From NCBI RefSeq assembly GCF_034931005.1, contig NZ_JAYGIN010000025.1, positions 1-64,000 on the forward strand: a DNA stretch of 64,000 nucleotides, given 5' to 3'. Numbering within the stretch: position 1 is the first letter of the stretch; every line of letters begins with the position of its first letter. Below the pieces are notes generated by a model. The model searched no databases and was not told where the DNA came from. It saw only the letters and a list, made by a program, of their open reading frames with translations. A program made the translations under genes and the position numbers. The DNA comes from Arcicella sp034931005. GTDB lineage: Bacteria; Bacteroidota; Bacteroidia; Cytophagales; Spirosomataceae. Shown here in pieces: positions 16,225 to 24,789 of the stretch.

Positions 16225-16760
16225 TTCACTGACAAAATACTCTGTAAAATTGCTTTGGCACGAGAATATTGTGATTTTGAAGTGCCTTCGGTAATATTCA
16301 ACATCTCGGCAATTTCATTGTGTTTATATCCTTCAATAGCAAACAAATTAAATACTGTTTGGCAACCTTTGGGTAATTTTTGAATCATTTCAAGCAATTC
16401 TTTAAAATGGATTCCTTCTATCCCCGACTGATAATCACTGATATGATTTTCGTAATCTTGTACATCGCCCATATCCTGAAAATGCTGTTGGGAACGAATT
16501 TGATTAATGGCAGTATTTACCACAATTCGTTTAATCCAAGCACCTAATGTACTTTCTGAGCGAAATTTGTCTAAATTTTGAAATATTTTAATAAAAGCTT
16601 CCTGCAAAATATCTTCAGCCTCAGCTTGACTTTGGGCATAGCGGTTACACACGACCAACATCCGCCCTGCGTAGGCATTATACAGCTTTCGTTGGGCATT
16701 TCGGTCATTTTGTAAACAGGCTTGTATTAGTTGAGCTTCAGTTTCCAAAGAAATTAGCAA
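16221..16760 (-). CDS. RNA polymerase sigma factor, ECF subfamily
   Basis: A 179-residue sigma-70 family factor. Region 2 covers about 25-95 (AEAEDILQEAFIKIFQNLDKF, TLGAWIKRIVVNTAINQIR) and region 4 about 120-175 (LPKGCQTVFNLFAIEGYKH then NEIAEMLNITEGTSKSQYSR), the -35-reading helix-turn-helix. No ATG is available. The frame opens after a TGA at 16764-16766, leaving TTG at 16760 or TTG at 16748 as starts. A six-codon ATG mini-ORF (16774-16754) overlaps the TTG in another frame. The gene heads an operon with a putative anti-sigma factor and four envelope genes, which are its likely regulon. Confidence 0.92.
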   Translation of the reverse strand: MLISLETEAQLIQACLQNDRNAQRKLYNAYAGRMLVVCNRYAQSQAEAEDILQEAFIKIFQNLDKFRSESTLGAWIKRIVVNTAINQIRSQQHFQDMGDVQDYENHISDYQSGIEGIHFKELLEMIQKLPKGCQTVFNLFAIEGYKHNEIAEMLNITEGTSKSQYSRAKAILQSILSVK

Positions 16761-16846
16761 ATTTCAATCTTCATTTTTATAAAGACTCAATTTAAGTTAA
16801 AACGGTTGGAATGTGGTTTAAAATATTTCCTTACCCAAAGAATAAA

Positions 16847-16949
16847 TTAGACCACAGATTGGACGGATTTAGCAGATTTTCACGGATTACAATTTACAAC
16901 TTACAAATATCTGTGTAAATCCGCCCAATCTGTGTCATCTGTGGGCTAA
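16847..16949. repeat. Imperfect inverted repeat, ccacagattnnacggattta family
   Basis: The outer arms ttagaccacagat and its near-complement atctgtgggctaa frame inner words cggattta and taaatccg. It lies between two divergent genes (ECF sigma and gatB), unlike most other copies, and ends 7 bp before the gatB promoter element. Confidence 0.75.
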
Positions 16950-16956
16950 CATCATT

Positions 16957-16964
16957 TATCTTTG
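16957..16964 (+). promoter_or_regulatory. TAnnTTTG promoter element for gatB
   Basis: TATCTTTG, exact consensus, 24 nt before the ATG at 16989. A transcript from here would start at about 16970, close to the alternative TTG at 16977, which favours the ATG. Confidence 0.6.
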
Positions 16965-16988
16965 TAAATAGAAATTTTGAAATACTCA

Positions 16989-18443
16989 ATGAAACAAGAA
17001 ATCAGAGATAAATACGAAGTCGTTATTGGCTTAGAAGTACACGCTCAGTTACAAACTGAAAGTAAAATTTTTGCGGCTGATGCTGCCTCTTTTGGTGGTT
17101 TGCCGAATACACATATTTCACCTATTACGCTTGGGCATCCGGGAACTCTTCCAAAACTCAATCGTAAAGCGGTAGAATATGCTATCAAAATGGGTTTGGC
17201 GTGTAATTCTCAAATTACTGAAAATCAATATTTCGACCGTAAAAACTATTTTTATCCTGACCTTCCAAAAGGTTATCAAATTACGCAAGACAAAACGCCA
17301 ATTTGTATGGGCGGTGGCGTAAAAGTAAAACTTTCGACGGGAGAAAAAACCGTTCGTTTTCACCATATTCACTTGGAAGAAGACGCAGGGAAATCGCTCC
17401 ATACAGAAGGTTCGACCGATAGTCAGATTGATTATAACCGTGCAGGTACGCCATTAATCGAAATGGTTACTGAACCCGAAATTAAGTCTGCCGAAGAAGC
17501 CGCTACTTTTATGAATGAGGTTCGTAAATTGGTGCGTTATTTGGGTATTTGCGATGGTAATATGGAAGAAGGTTCGCTACGTTGTGATGTCAATATTTCG
17601 GTGATGCCTGTTGGTAGCAAAGTATTTGGTACGAAAGTTGAAATCAAAAACATGAATTCAATGCGTTTTATCCAAAAAGCCATTGAATATGAAGTAGTTA
17701 GACAGATTGATGCCGTAGAAAATGGCGAAAAATTAATCCAAGAAACTCGCAGTTTTGACCCTGCAACGGGACGTACTTCGGGTATGCGTGAGAAGGAAAC
17801 TCAAAACGATTATCGTTATTTCCCTGAGCCAGATTTAGTGCCTTTAACAATTTCAGAAGCTTGGCTTTCGGAAGTAAAAAACATGATGCCCGCTTTGCCT
17901 TGGGAGCTTTTTGAGAAATTCACGAAGCAATATAATTTACCAGAATACGATGCTAACGTTTTGACAGAAACTCGTGAAGTAGCAGAATATTTTGAAGCAA
18001 CTTGTCAATTTACGAAAAATTATAAAGCCGTTTCTAACTGGATTATGGGTACGGTGAAGTCGTATTTGAACGATAATAATTTAGAAATTGGTCAATTAAC
18101 AATTTCTCCCGAACGTTTAGGAGCATTGATTAATCTGATTGATGAAGGAAAAGTAAGTACCTCAACTGCTGCACAACAAATTTTCCCAGAATTGGTACAA
18201 GATTCGAGCAAAACGCCTTTACAAATTGCAGAAACAAAGAATCTAATTCAGCAAAGCAATACCGATACACTTCAATCGTTAATTGATGAGGTTTTAGCAA
18301 ATAATCCTGCCAAAGTTAAAGAATACAAATCAGGCAAAAAAGGGCTTTTAGCGATGTTCATGGGCGAAATCATGAAAAAATCAAAAGGTTCTGCTGACCC
18401 GAAAGTAACAACGGCATTATTGCAAAAATCATTAGATTTATAA
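16989..18443 (+). CDS. gatB: Asp-tRNA(Asn)/Glu-tRNA(Gln) amidotransferase subunit B
   Basis: The tRNA-binding and kinase-like subunit of GatCAB, which converts misacylated Glu-tRNA(Gln) or Asp-tRNA(Asn) to the amide forms. The sequence has the family start KYEVVIGLEVHAQL, the YFDRKNYFYPDLPKGYQI block, HLEEDAGKS, and the GatB/YqeY tail domain over the last ~150 residues. The length of 484 is typical. The ORF can be read from a TTG at 16977, but the ATG at 16989 is the better start. gatA and gatC are not adjacent, which is usual in Bacteroidota. Confidence 0.97.
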   Translation: MKQEIRDKYEVVIGLEVHAQLQTESKIFAADAASFGGLPNTHISPITLGHPGTLPKLNRKAVEYAIKMGLACNSQITENQYFDRKNYFYPDLPKGYQITQDKTPICMGGGVKVKLSTGEKTVRFHHIHLEEDAGKSLHTEGSTDSQIDYNRAGTPLIEMVTEPEIKSAEEAATFMNEVRKLVRYLGICDGNMEEGSLRCDVNISVMPVGSKVFGTKVEIKNMNSMRFIQKAIEYEVVRQIDAVENGEKLIQETRSFDPATGRTSGMREKETQNDYRYFPEPDLVPLTISEAWLSEVKNMMPALPWELFEKFTKQYNLPEYDANVLTETREVAEYFEATCQFTKNYKAVSNWIMGTVKSYLNDNNLEIGQLTISPERLGALINLIDEGKVSTSTAAQQIFPELVQDSSKTPLQIAETKNLIQQSNTDTLQSLIDEVLANNPAKVKEYKSGKKGLLAMFMGEIMKKSKGSADPKVTTALLQKSLDL

Positions 18444-18532
18444 GAGTTTATGAGTAAAAGGTTTATGAGTTAATAGGGTAAAACGATACTTTTAACTTTT
18501 AATCTCATAAACACTTAAACTCAAAAAGAGAT

Positions 18533-19675
18533 ATGAGAAAAATATTTTTAGGCGTAATATTCGCCATGATTTCTACCCTTACCTTTGGACAAGGTGGTAA
18601 ACCTGTGCTTATTACAGGAAAAGTCAATAATGTTGTTCCCGATAAAAAAGTATATCTGCAATTTATCAATGGCAGAGGAACTCCCGTAACGATGGACTCT
18701 GCCAATGTTGCGGTTGATAAAACCTTCAAATTCAATGCAAATATTATTGATGGAGGCGGTTATTATTTACTTAATTTCTTCGGAATGGAATTGAGCCAAA
18801 AGGTTTTATTGATTTTAGAAGGTGGCGAAACCGTAAATGTAATTGCCGATGGTATGGATTTACCCAACAAACGTGGAGCATTCCAACTAACGGGAAATTC
18901 TAAAAATATTGAGTATTTTAATAGAATTCTGAAACTTAATACCGATTTACAAGCCAAAGTTGAAACTTGGAACAAACAAGTGGCAGCCGCTCAAGCTAAA
19001 AAAGACGAAACCACTTTACAGAAAATCCAAAATGATTTTCAAGCTGCACAGCAAGCTAATATCAACAAAATCAAAGCGATGATTCCAGAAATGGGAACAA
19101 ATTTGGTAGCATTATGGACGGCAGGAAATTTCTTGAATCCTGAAAATGATTTAGAAACATTAACGCAAGTTTCGGAAAGATTCAAGGCAGAAAAACCAAA
19201 TTCACCCAATATTCACATCAAGACTTTTCATCAGCAAATTATGCGTTTGAAAGGCGTAGAAGTAGGTTCAGAAGCTCCAGAAATCGCTATGAAAACGCCT
19301 TCTGATAGTACATTGGCACTTTCTTCACTTCGTGGAAAATATGTTCTGATTGACTTTTGGGCAAGCTGGTGTGGACCTTGTAGAAAAGAAAATCCAAATG
19401 TGGTAAGAATGTACTACAAATTCAAAGACAAAGGTTTTGATATTTTCTCAGTAAGTCTCGACCAAGAAAAAGAATCATGGGTAAAAGCCATTGAAAAAGA
19501 CGGTTTACCTTGGCATCACGTTTCAGACCTCCAATTTTGGAACTCCGCCGCCGCAGCAGCTTATGGTGTACAAGCAATCCCCGCAACCTTTTTATTAGAC
19601 AAAGAAGGAAAAGTAATTGCTAAATTTTTAAGAGGAGACGACTTAGAAAGGAAATTAGAAGAGGTATTGAAATAG
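18533..19675 (+). CDS. TlpA-like thiol:disulfide oxidoreductase with DUF4369 N-domain
   Basis: A 380-residue periplasmic protein. It has a signal peptide ending at about residue 20 (LTFGQ), a DUF4369-type beta domain (~25-125), a helical linker rich in Gln/Ala/Lys (~130-190), and a thioredoxin/AhpC-TSA fold from about 240. The redox motif is WCGPC with Cys280 and Cys283, and the cis-Pro region reads QAIPATFLLD. This architecture is common in Bacteroidota, often near cytochrome maturation or nutrient-uptake genes, but neither is present here. It probably reduces or oxidises exported proteins. It follows gatB by 89 bp without a visible terminator. Confidence 0.88.
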   Translation: MRKIFLGVIFAMISTLTFGQGGKPVLITGKVNNVVPDKKVYLQFINGRGTPVTMDSANVAVDKTFKFNANIIDGGGYYLLNFFGMELSQKVLLILEGGETVNVIADGMDLPNKRGAFQLTGNSKNIEYFNRILKLNTDLQAKVETWNKQVAAAQAKKDETTLQKIQNDFQAAQQANINKIKAMIPEMGTNLVALWTAGNFLNPENDLETLTQVSERFKAEKPNSPNIHIKTFHQQIMRLKGVEVGSEAPEIAMKTPSDSTLALSSLRGKYVLIDFWASWCGPCRKENPNVVRMYYKFKDKGFDIFSVSLDQEKESWVKAIEKDGLPWHHVSDLQFWNSAAAAAYGVQAIPATFLLDKEGKVIAKFLRGDDLERKLEEVLK

Positions 19676-19773
19676 GTATCAGAGAATAGATTTTAGAGAA
19701 AAGAGAATAGAGAGTTATTGTTCACACTTGATTAATCATAGAAATTATACTTTACACTTAAAAATTAATTGAG

Positions 19774-20160
19774 ATGACTAATAAAATAGCCAATCACAAA
19801 AGCTATTCTTTTGCTTTAAGAATAATCAAACTCTATCAGTTATTGTCGAAAGAAAAACAAGAATATGTTATTTCAAAACAAATATTGAGAAGCGGAACCG
19901 CTATTGGGGCGTTAATTCGTGAAGCTGAATGTGCAGAAAGTAAAGCAGATTTTATTCATAAATTAGCTATTTCTAATAAAGAAGCGAACGAAACCCATTA
20001 TTGGATTATGCTTTTGAGAGATAGCAATTTGATAGATACTAAATTAGCCAACTCTTTTCTCCTTGATTGCGAAGAATTACAAAAACTGCTTAATTCAAGT
20101 ATAAAAACAGCCAAAACTAATCTAAAAACAATTAAAAAAGATAATGAGAATCAGAAATAG
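19774..20160 (+). CDS. Four-helix-bundle protein (S23/TIGR02436 family)
   Basis: A 128-residue, all-helical protein. The core pattern SYSFALRIIKLYQLLSKEKQ, then RSGTAIGALIREAE and SKADFIHKLAISNKEANETHYWI, is the hallmark of the four-helix-bundle family. That family was first noticed as ORFs within 23S rRNA intervening sequences and is also widespread as free-standing genes in Bacteroidota. This copy is not in an rRNA gene. Its function is unknown. It sits between a thioredoxin gene and proC, and is preceded by a low-complexity gap (19676-19740) whose word gaatagattttagagaa also occurs inverted at about 48260-48276. Confidence 0.85.
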   Translation: MTNKIANHKSYSFALRIIKLYQLLSKEKQEYVISKQILRSGTAIGALIREAECAESKADFIHKLAISNKEANETHYWIMLLRDSNLIDTKLANSFLLDCEELQKLLNSSIKTAKTNLKTIKKDNENQK

Positions 20161-20210
20161 CAAAGCGATAAACACTATCATCTAAACTCTATTATCTATC
20201 ATCTAATAAC

Positions 20211-21011
20211 ATGAAAGTAGCCATCATTGGAGCAGGAAATATGGGCATGGCATTTGCCAAATCATTTATCCAATACGAATTAGTAAAAAAAGAAAACCTC
20301 TTTTTGATTGAAAAAAATGCAGAACGTGCCGAAGCTCTTCGTCAAGAAAAAGCAGGCGTTGTCATTGACACTATTTCTCCTAAACTCGGAGAATATGATT
20401 TGATAATTTTATCTGTTAAACCACAAGATTTCGCTTCCTTAAAAGACGAACTTGCGTCTGTTATCCAGCCTAATCAATTGGTTTTGAGCATCATGGCGGG
20501 TATTTCGATTGATAAAATCAAAGAATCCCTCAATCATAATTTGGTAGTACGTGCTATGCCTAATACACCCGCATTATTAGGTATGGGTATGACTGCATTC
20601 TCGGCGGCAGGAGATATTACTTTAAGTCAATTGAAGAAAATAGAAAACCTCATCAACTCAACAGGAAGAGCAGTTTTCTTAGAAGATGAAAGTCTTTTAG
20701 ATGCCGTTACAGCAGTAAGTGGAAGTGGGCCAGCCTATTTCTTCTATTTAGTAAAAGCCATGATTGAAGCAGGAAAAGAATTAGGTTTTGAAGACTCAAT
20801 GGCTTCATTATTAGTGAAACAAACAATGTTAGGTTCGTTTCATTTGATTAATAACTCCGAGAAAAGTTTAGATGAATTAATTAAAGCGGTTGCCTCAAAA
20901 GGAGGAACGACAGAAGCTGCCTTGAAACGTTTTGAAGAGGGATTATTAGCTCAAAATCTAAAAGAAGGTATTTTTGCGGCACAAAAAAGAGCAACAGAGC
21001 TTTCTAAATAA
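20211..21011 (+). CDS. proC: Pyrroline-5-carboxylate reductase
   Basis: Catalyses the last step of proline synthesis, the NAD(P)H-dependent reduction of 1-pyrroline-5-carboxylate. The 266-residue length is normal. The Rossmann motif GAGNMGMAFAKSF is at about 7-19, VRAMPNTPALLGMG lies in the middle, and the signature AVSGSGPAYFFYLVKAM plus the C-terminal KGGTTEAAL block are present. The ATG at 20211 directly precedes the beta1 strand (MKVAIIGAGNMG). It is 50 bp downstream of the four-helix-bundle gene and may be co-transcribed. The gene ends at a convergent junction carrying a TTAGGGGTT-type inverted repeat. Confidence 0.96.
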   Translation: MKVAIIGAGNMGMAFAKSFIQYELVKKENLFLIEKNAERAEALRQEKAGVVIDTISPKLGEYDLIILSVKPQDFASLKDELASVIQPNQLVLSIMAGISIDKIKESLNHNLVVRAMPNTPALLGMGMTAFSAAGDITLSQLKKIENLINSTGRAVFLEDESLLDAVTAVSGSGPAYFFYLVKAMIEAGKELGFEDSMASLLVKQTMLGSFHLINNSEKSLDELIKAVASKGGTTEAALKRFEEGLLAQNLKEGIFAAQKRATELSK

Positions 21012-21013
21012 GC

Positions 21014-21060
21014 GTTAGGGGTTGGGGGTTAAAATACTACAATAACAACTAACCCCTAAC
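21014..21060. repeat. Inverted repeat between convergent proC and merC-like genes
   Basis: gttaggggtt (21014-21023) and aacccctaac (21051-21060) are exact complements. Related taggggtt/aacccctaa words occur at about 22985-23160 and 28860-29020. Confidence 0.65.
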
Positions 21061-21070
21061 AACTTATAAC

Positions 21071-21448
21071 TCAACAGCTACAAGCTTTCTTATATTTCCA
21101 ATTAAAGTAATAAGCGGCAGCAATAAACAATGCTCCGACACTTCCAGTAATAAATTCAAAACTCTCTCCTAACCACAATATTTCTACCAATTTGGTGCAT
21201 AAACTCGCTCCCAATAACATTAAAGGCAAATAATTTTGATGCTTACGGAAATCATTATATAAAAGTGTTCCTGCCAAAATCAAACTTCCGCCAATAAACC
21301 AAATTTCCCACGAATGGTTCATTAAGCTACTCCCTAAAAATGGAAGTACAGTTATTAACACAGGCGTTGCAATACAGTGAATTGCACAAGCCACCGAAAG
21401 GTAAAAACCCAACTTCTCTATCTTATTATTGTCGTGCGAATGGTTCAT
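21071..21448 (-). CDS. MerC-domain membrane protein
   Basis: A small integral membrane protein (125 residues from the ATG at 21448) with four predicted helices and the MerC signature ACAIHCIATPVLITVLPFLG, including the Cys-x-x-x-Cys-like pair of the mercury/metal transporter family. It ends in KKACSC, a possible metal ligand cluster, and has a His-containing N-terminus (NHSHDNN). In Bacteroidota such genes often sit with Fur-family regulators and are thought to handle zinc or other metals; mercury is not implied. An ATG at 21460 lies inside the operator palindrome and close to the predicted transcription start, so 21448 is the better start. Confidence 0.8.
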   Translation of the reverse strand: MNHSHDNNKIEKLGFYLSVACAIHCIATPVLITVLPFLGSSLMNHSWEIWFIGGSLILAGTLLYNDFRKHQNYLPLMLLGASLCTKLVEILWLGESFEFITGSVGALFIAAAYYFNWKYKKACSC

Positions 21449-21451
21449 TGT

Positions 21452-21493
21452 TGTAATCATGTTGCAAAAATAACAATTTGCAACATGATTGCA
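21452..21493 (-). promoter_or_regulatory. Operator-like palindrome around the merC-like promoter
   Basis: Arms of 17 bp at 21452-21468 (tgtaatcatgttgcaaa) and 21477-21493 are reverse complements with one mismatch, separated by 8 bp. The minus-strand promoter element TATTTTTG (21465-21472) lies between and within them, so a bound dimer would cover the promoter. A metal-responsive Fur/Zur-family repressor is the likely reader; this is inference from the neighbour gene. Confidence 0.6.
21465..21472 (-). promoter_or_regulatory. TAnnTTTG promoter element for the merC-like gene
   Basis: The minus strand reads TATTTTTG, exact consensus, 16 nt before the ATG at 21448, embedded in the palindrome. Confidence 0.6.
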
Positions 21494-21511
21494 AAAGAAA
21501 AACCAATATTT

Positions 21512-22939
21512 TTAACACAACTGGTATTCAGGCAATGATGCAATACTTTGTGAAGCCATTTTCAACAACTCAATTCCTGTTTTTCCTTCTACTTTTTTTA
21601 AAATAAACTCTTTTTGCTGAGGAGATAATGCTCTGGGCAATAAATATGACTCTAATTTATTAAGAACAATTTGACTGTTTTCGTCAGAAAATTCATTTTG
21701 AAATGCAGACCAATTAATTACAGCTTGCATTCTATTTAGTTTTTTACTCAGGTTTTCAGTATTAACATCGCCATCATCTTTAAGTCTAATATTGATTTCA
21801 GAGTCTTTAAAAATGATTTCTGGCAATTTCATTCTGGTCATTAAGGTAGAAGAATCTATCCAATTTTTTCCACCAGACCAACCTGCAACATTTGGCGGAT
21901 AAAATAAAACTTGTCCCAACGACTTTTGAATAAATAATACTGCTTGTTTTTGTTGAAAATCTATCCCAAAATTCCGTTGTAAACCTACCAATAATTCAAC
22001 TGGAGATTTTATGCGTGTGCCAATATTTTCTTGATTATAAAACCAATCGCTTTTAAAAACATATTCCATCAAGTCTGCAATATCATAATCGGTAGAACGA
22101 AAACGTTTTGACATTTTTTCAATCAATTGATTATCAACAACTTCATTAACAAAATAGCGAAATATTTTCGTACAAATAAACGTGGAAGTTTGAGGGTTTT
22201 GAAGGATAATATTCAAAACATCTTCGCCTTTAAAATTCCCTGTTTTCCCTTGAAAAGTCTTTTGCCCATCATCATGCTGATTAGGTCTAAACACAAACTC
22301 TCCTTGCAAATTTGAAGACCAACCCGTAAAAGCTCGGGCGGCTTCTTTTACGTCATTTTCAGTATAATTACCCCGCCCTAAAGTAAATAATTCCATCACT
22401 TCACGGGCAAAGTTTTCGTTTGGCGAATTTTTCTTATTTTGCTGATTATTCAAAAACTGCAACATATCAGGGTCTTTTGAAATTGCCAAAAGCAAATCGC
22501 CAAATTTCCCTAACGCATTTTCACGCATTACATTATGTTGAATTTGAACAGTAAGCGGTCTTCTTCCTCGACAAGCAAAATGTCCGTGCCAAAATAGCGT
22601 CATTTTCTCTCTGAGCATTCCTTCTCCCGATGCCATTCTATTAATCCACAAATAATTCAGTTCTGAGATTTTCTCACGGGCTTCTTTCAACTTTTCCTTA
22701 ATTTCATCAGCAGAAGCACCTTTTAGTTCTAATAAAGTCTTGAGGGCTTTTTTCTTGATAACTTCTTTATATTCATTATCTACTACGACTAAAGGAGTTA
22801 TTTTCTCAGAATTGTTCAATAAGGATTTTAAGGCTTTATCAGGAGATTTCTTTCCAAATTCCTTCACTTGGGCAGGTGTAGCTCCAAAACCCGCTCGCAT
22901 AAATAAATGCTCAATTTTTATCTGATTGTCAATTTTCAT
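21512..22939 (-). CDS. DUF1800 domain protein
   Basis: A 475-residue protein of the DUF1800 family. Family landmarks are the start IEHLFMRAGFGATPAQV, MTLFWHGHFACR in the first third, NFAREVMELFTLGRGNYTENDVKEAARAFTGW in the middle and PNVAGWSGGKNWID near the C-terminus. No signal peptide is visible. The ATG at 22939 begins directly at the conserved N-terminus; an upstream ATG at 22966 adds nine residues. Family members are normally followed by a DUF1501 gene. Here the downstream neighbour is the MerC-like gene, so the usual partner is missing. The biochemical function of the family is unknown. Confidence 0.88.
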   Translation of the reverse strand: MKIDNQIKIEHLFMRAGFGATPAQVKEFGKKSPDKALKSLLNNSEKITPLVVVDNEYKEVIKKKALKTLLELKGASADEIKEKLKEAREKISELNYLWINRMASGEGMLREKMTLFWHGHFACRGRRPLTVQIQHNVMRENALGKFGDLLLAISKDPDMLQFLNNQQNKKNSPNENFAREVMELFTLGRGNYTENDVKEAARAFTGWSSNLQGEFVFRPNQHDDGQKTFQGKTGNFKGEDVLNIILQNPQTSTFICTKIFRYFVNEVVDNQLIEKMSKRFRSTDYDIADLMEYVFKSDWFYNQENIGTRIKSPVELLVGLQRNFGIDFQQKQAVLFIQKSLGQVLFYPPNVAGWSGGKNWIDSSTLMTRMKLPEIIFKDSEINIRLKDDGDVNTENLSKKLNRMQAVINWSAFQNEFSDENSQIVLNKLESYLLPRALSPQQKEFILKKVEGKTGIELLKMASQSIASLPEYQLC

Positions 22940-23173
22940 GTCTTTGTCATTTTCAATAAGACACATTTTTTATAGAAAGGTTTAAGTTTGGGAATTAGTT
23001 ATTGGTGATTAGAAATTGGTAGGGACCTTATACCCATTTATATATTTTGTGGAGCTACCCAATAAATTTGAAAATTCATATAAGTAAGTACAGTGACTAT
23101 TTAAGAATTATGATTACCATGAATTTGATAATACTAAATCCTAACCCCTAAATCCCAAACCCTACTAAAAACA

Positions 23174-23208
23174 AAAAGCCTTCTCAATTCAGAATTGAGA
23201 AGGCTTTT
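23174..23208 (-). terminator. Rho-independent terminator of the DUF349 gene
   Basis: A 17-bp stem, aaaagccttctcaattc with its exact complement. On the minus strand it ends in a T-run, 17 bp past the stop at 23225. Confidence 0.85.
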
Positions 23209-23224
23209 AAATATTCTTAAATGA

Positions 23225-24505
23225 TTATTGACCCAATAAGATTTCAAGTTCTTTCTTGAATTCGATTAAAAGAGTTTCTTTCATTGAAATTTTACGTTTT
23301 TGCGTATTGATTTTATTCATAACCAATTTATCCCCCATTTGACCACTGTATTGAGAATCCGTAATGAAAGCATCCAATTCGTTTTTCTCTTTTTTGGTCA
23401 TATAGTCCATTTGGTTAATCATAATCTTCAATTGCTCAACTCTTGGCTTTTCATCCAAAGCTGGATGACGATAACTGATTACACGTAAAAGGTAGTTCAT
23501 TTCAAAAATCTTATCACAAACATTTCTGAAACGCTCAGCAATATTACGGTCGAGGTTTTTGGTTTGTGTGGCTAATTCTTTCCATTTTACTAAATAACCT
23601 TTTGCTTTTTCTGAAGTTGATGGAATCTCCGACTGGATTTTGAATAAACTTTCCAATTCAGTAGTCATTTCCTTCATTTGTTGTACACGTGGGTCAATTC
23701 GTACCGTCATTACGATACCTTTCTCACGGTTATAACGTTCGAAGAAGAAGTCATTTGAACGTTTAAATTGCTTCCAAAGCATACTTTGCTTCTTTGGTGG
23801 CACATTCGCAATTGTTTTCCACTCACGTTGTAAGTTTTTGATGACTTCAAAAGCCACATCAACATCTTTTTCATAACGTAAATTACGAGCGTCATCTACG
23901 ATACGTTGAAGTGTTGCTAATTTCTCATCAATAATTCTGTTTTTCTCTGAATAGTATTCACGACGACGAACAAAGAACTCATCTACAATTTCATTAAACT
24001 CTCCTTCTACACCATCTTGAAGAGCTTTATCTACTGGGCCAGTTTTTAACCATTTGGTTTTGATTTCCATAATGGTTTCAGTCGCCACTGCCCAATCTTC
24101 AATTTGTCCCGCTTCTTTCAATTCTTCAATCAACGCTTTCTTGATTTCAAGATTTTTGATTTGATTATTCAAAATCAATTCTCTCAATTCAAGCTCCAAT
24201 CCATCCAAGCGTTCAAGCAAAGGGATGAAATTTCCTAAACCATCAAATTCAGTGAGGCTTTTGCGTAGTTGAAGCAATTTAGTTAGATACGACCCTTTGT
24301 TTTGGGCCTCTTCTACTTGTTCAAATAGGGTGCTTACTTTGTTTTCGGCAATAGAGAAGCGATTAATAAAGTATTGTAATGCTTCTTCTTCGGTATTTCT
24401 GACTACACCAATTTGTCGGTCTTCGTACTCAGAGTAGGCCTTTAAATAGACCTTACCGTCTTTACAGTAGCCATAATCGGCTGGATTCTTAATTGAGTTT
24501 TCCAT
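23225..24505 (-). CDS. DUF349 repeat protein
   Basis: A 426-residue, highly charged and mostly coiled-coil protein with several DUF349 repeats (each about 70 residues, with recurrent W-K/EW-K pairs such as IEDWAVATETIMEIKTKW, LQREWKTIANVPPKKQ and YLVKWKELATQTKNLDR). It has no signal peptide or membrane helix, so it is cytoplasmic. The family is widespread in Bacteroidota and has no settled function. The N-terminus carries a short beta segment (YGYCKDGKVYLKAYSEYEDR) before the repeats. Monocistronic, with its own terminator. Confidence 0.88.
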   Translation of the reverse strand: MENSIKNPADYGYCKDGKVYLKAYSEYEDRQIGVVRNTEEEALQYFINRFSIAENKVSTLFEQVEEAQNKGSYLTKLLQLRKSLTEFDGLGNFIPLLERLDGLELELRELILNNQIKNLEIKKALIEELKEAGQIEDWAVATETIMEIKTKWLKTGPVDKALQDGVEGEFNEIVDEFFVRRREYYSEKNRIIDEKLATLQRIVDDARNLRYEKDVDVAFEVIKNLQREWKTIANVPPKKQSMLWKQFKRSNDFFFERYNREKGIVMTVRIDPRVQQMKEMTTELESLFKIQSEIPSTSEKAKGYLVKWKELATQTKNLDRNIAERFRNVCDKIFEMNYLLRVISYRHPALDEKPRVEQLKIMINQMDYMTKKEKNELDAFITDSQYSGQMGDKLVMNKINTQKRKISMKETLLIEFKKELEILLGQ

Positions 24506-24789
24506 TGTTTTACATTACATGAATAGAGTTTCTGGCAAGGCTCATTACTCTAAGGGATTCATGGTTTAGGTTAATTAAATTTTTAGTAGTTTTATTAATT
24601 TACAGTTGTTTTGGGTTGTTATGAATATTTTTTTGCAAGTTACTGATTTTCAATAAAAAATCTAATCTTTTAACCACATAATCCATTGAGTGGTTAATTT
24701 TTAGTTCTACGGTTTCTAAAATACAACAACCAGACCAAAATTAAAAGTCAAACCGATGTTTTTATTACTTTAAATACGATATGAAATGT

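Noticed and set aside
19774..20160. Four-helix-bundle gene as a sign of an rRNA intervening sequence
   Set aside because: There is no 23S rRNA sequence around it; the free-standing form is common.
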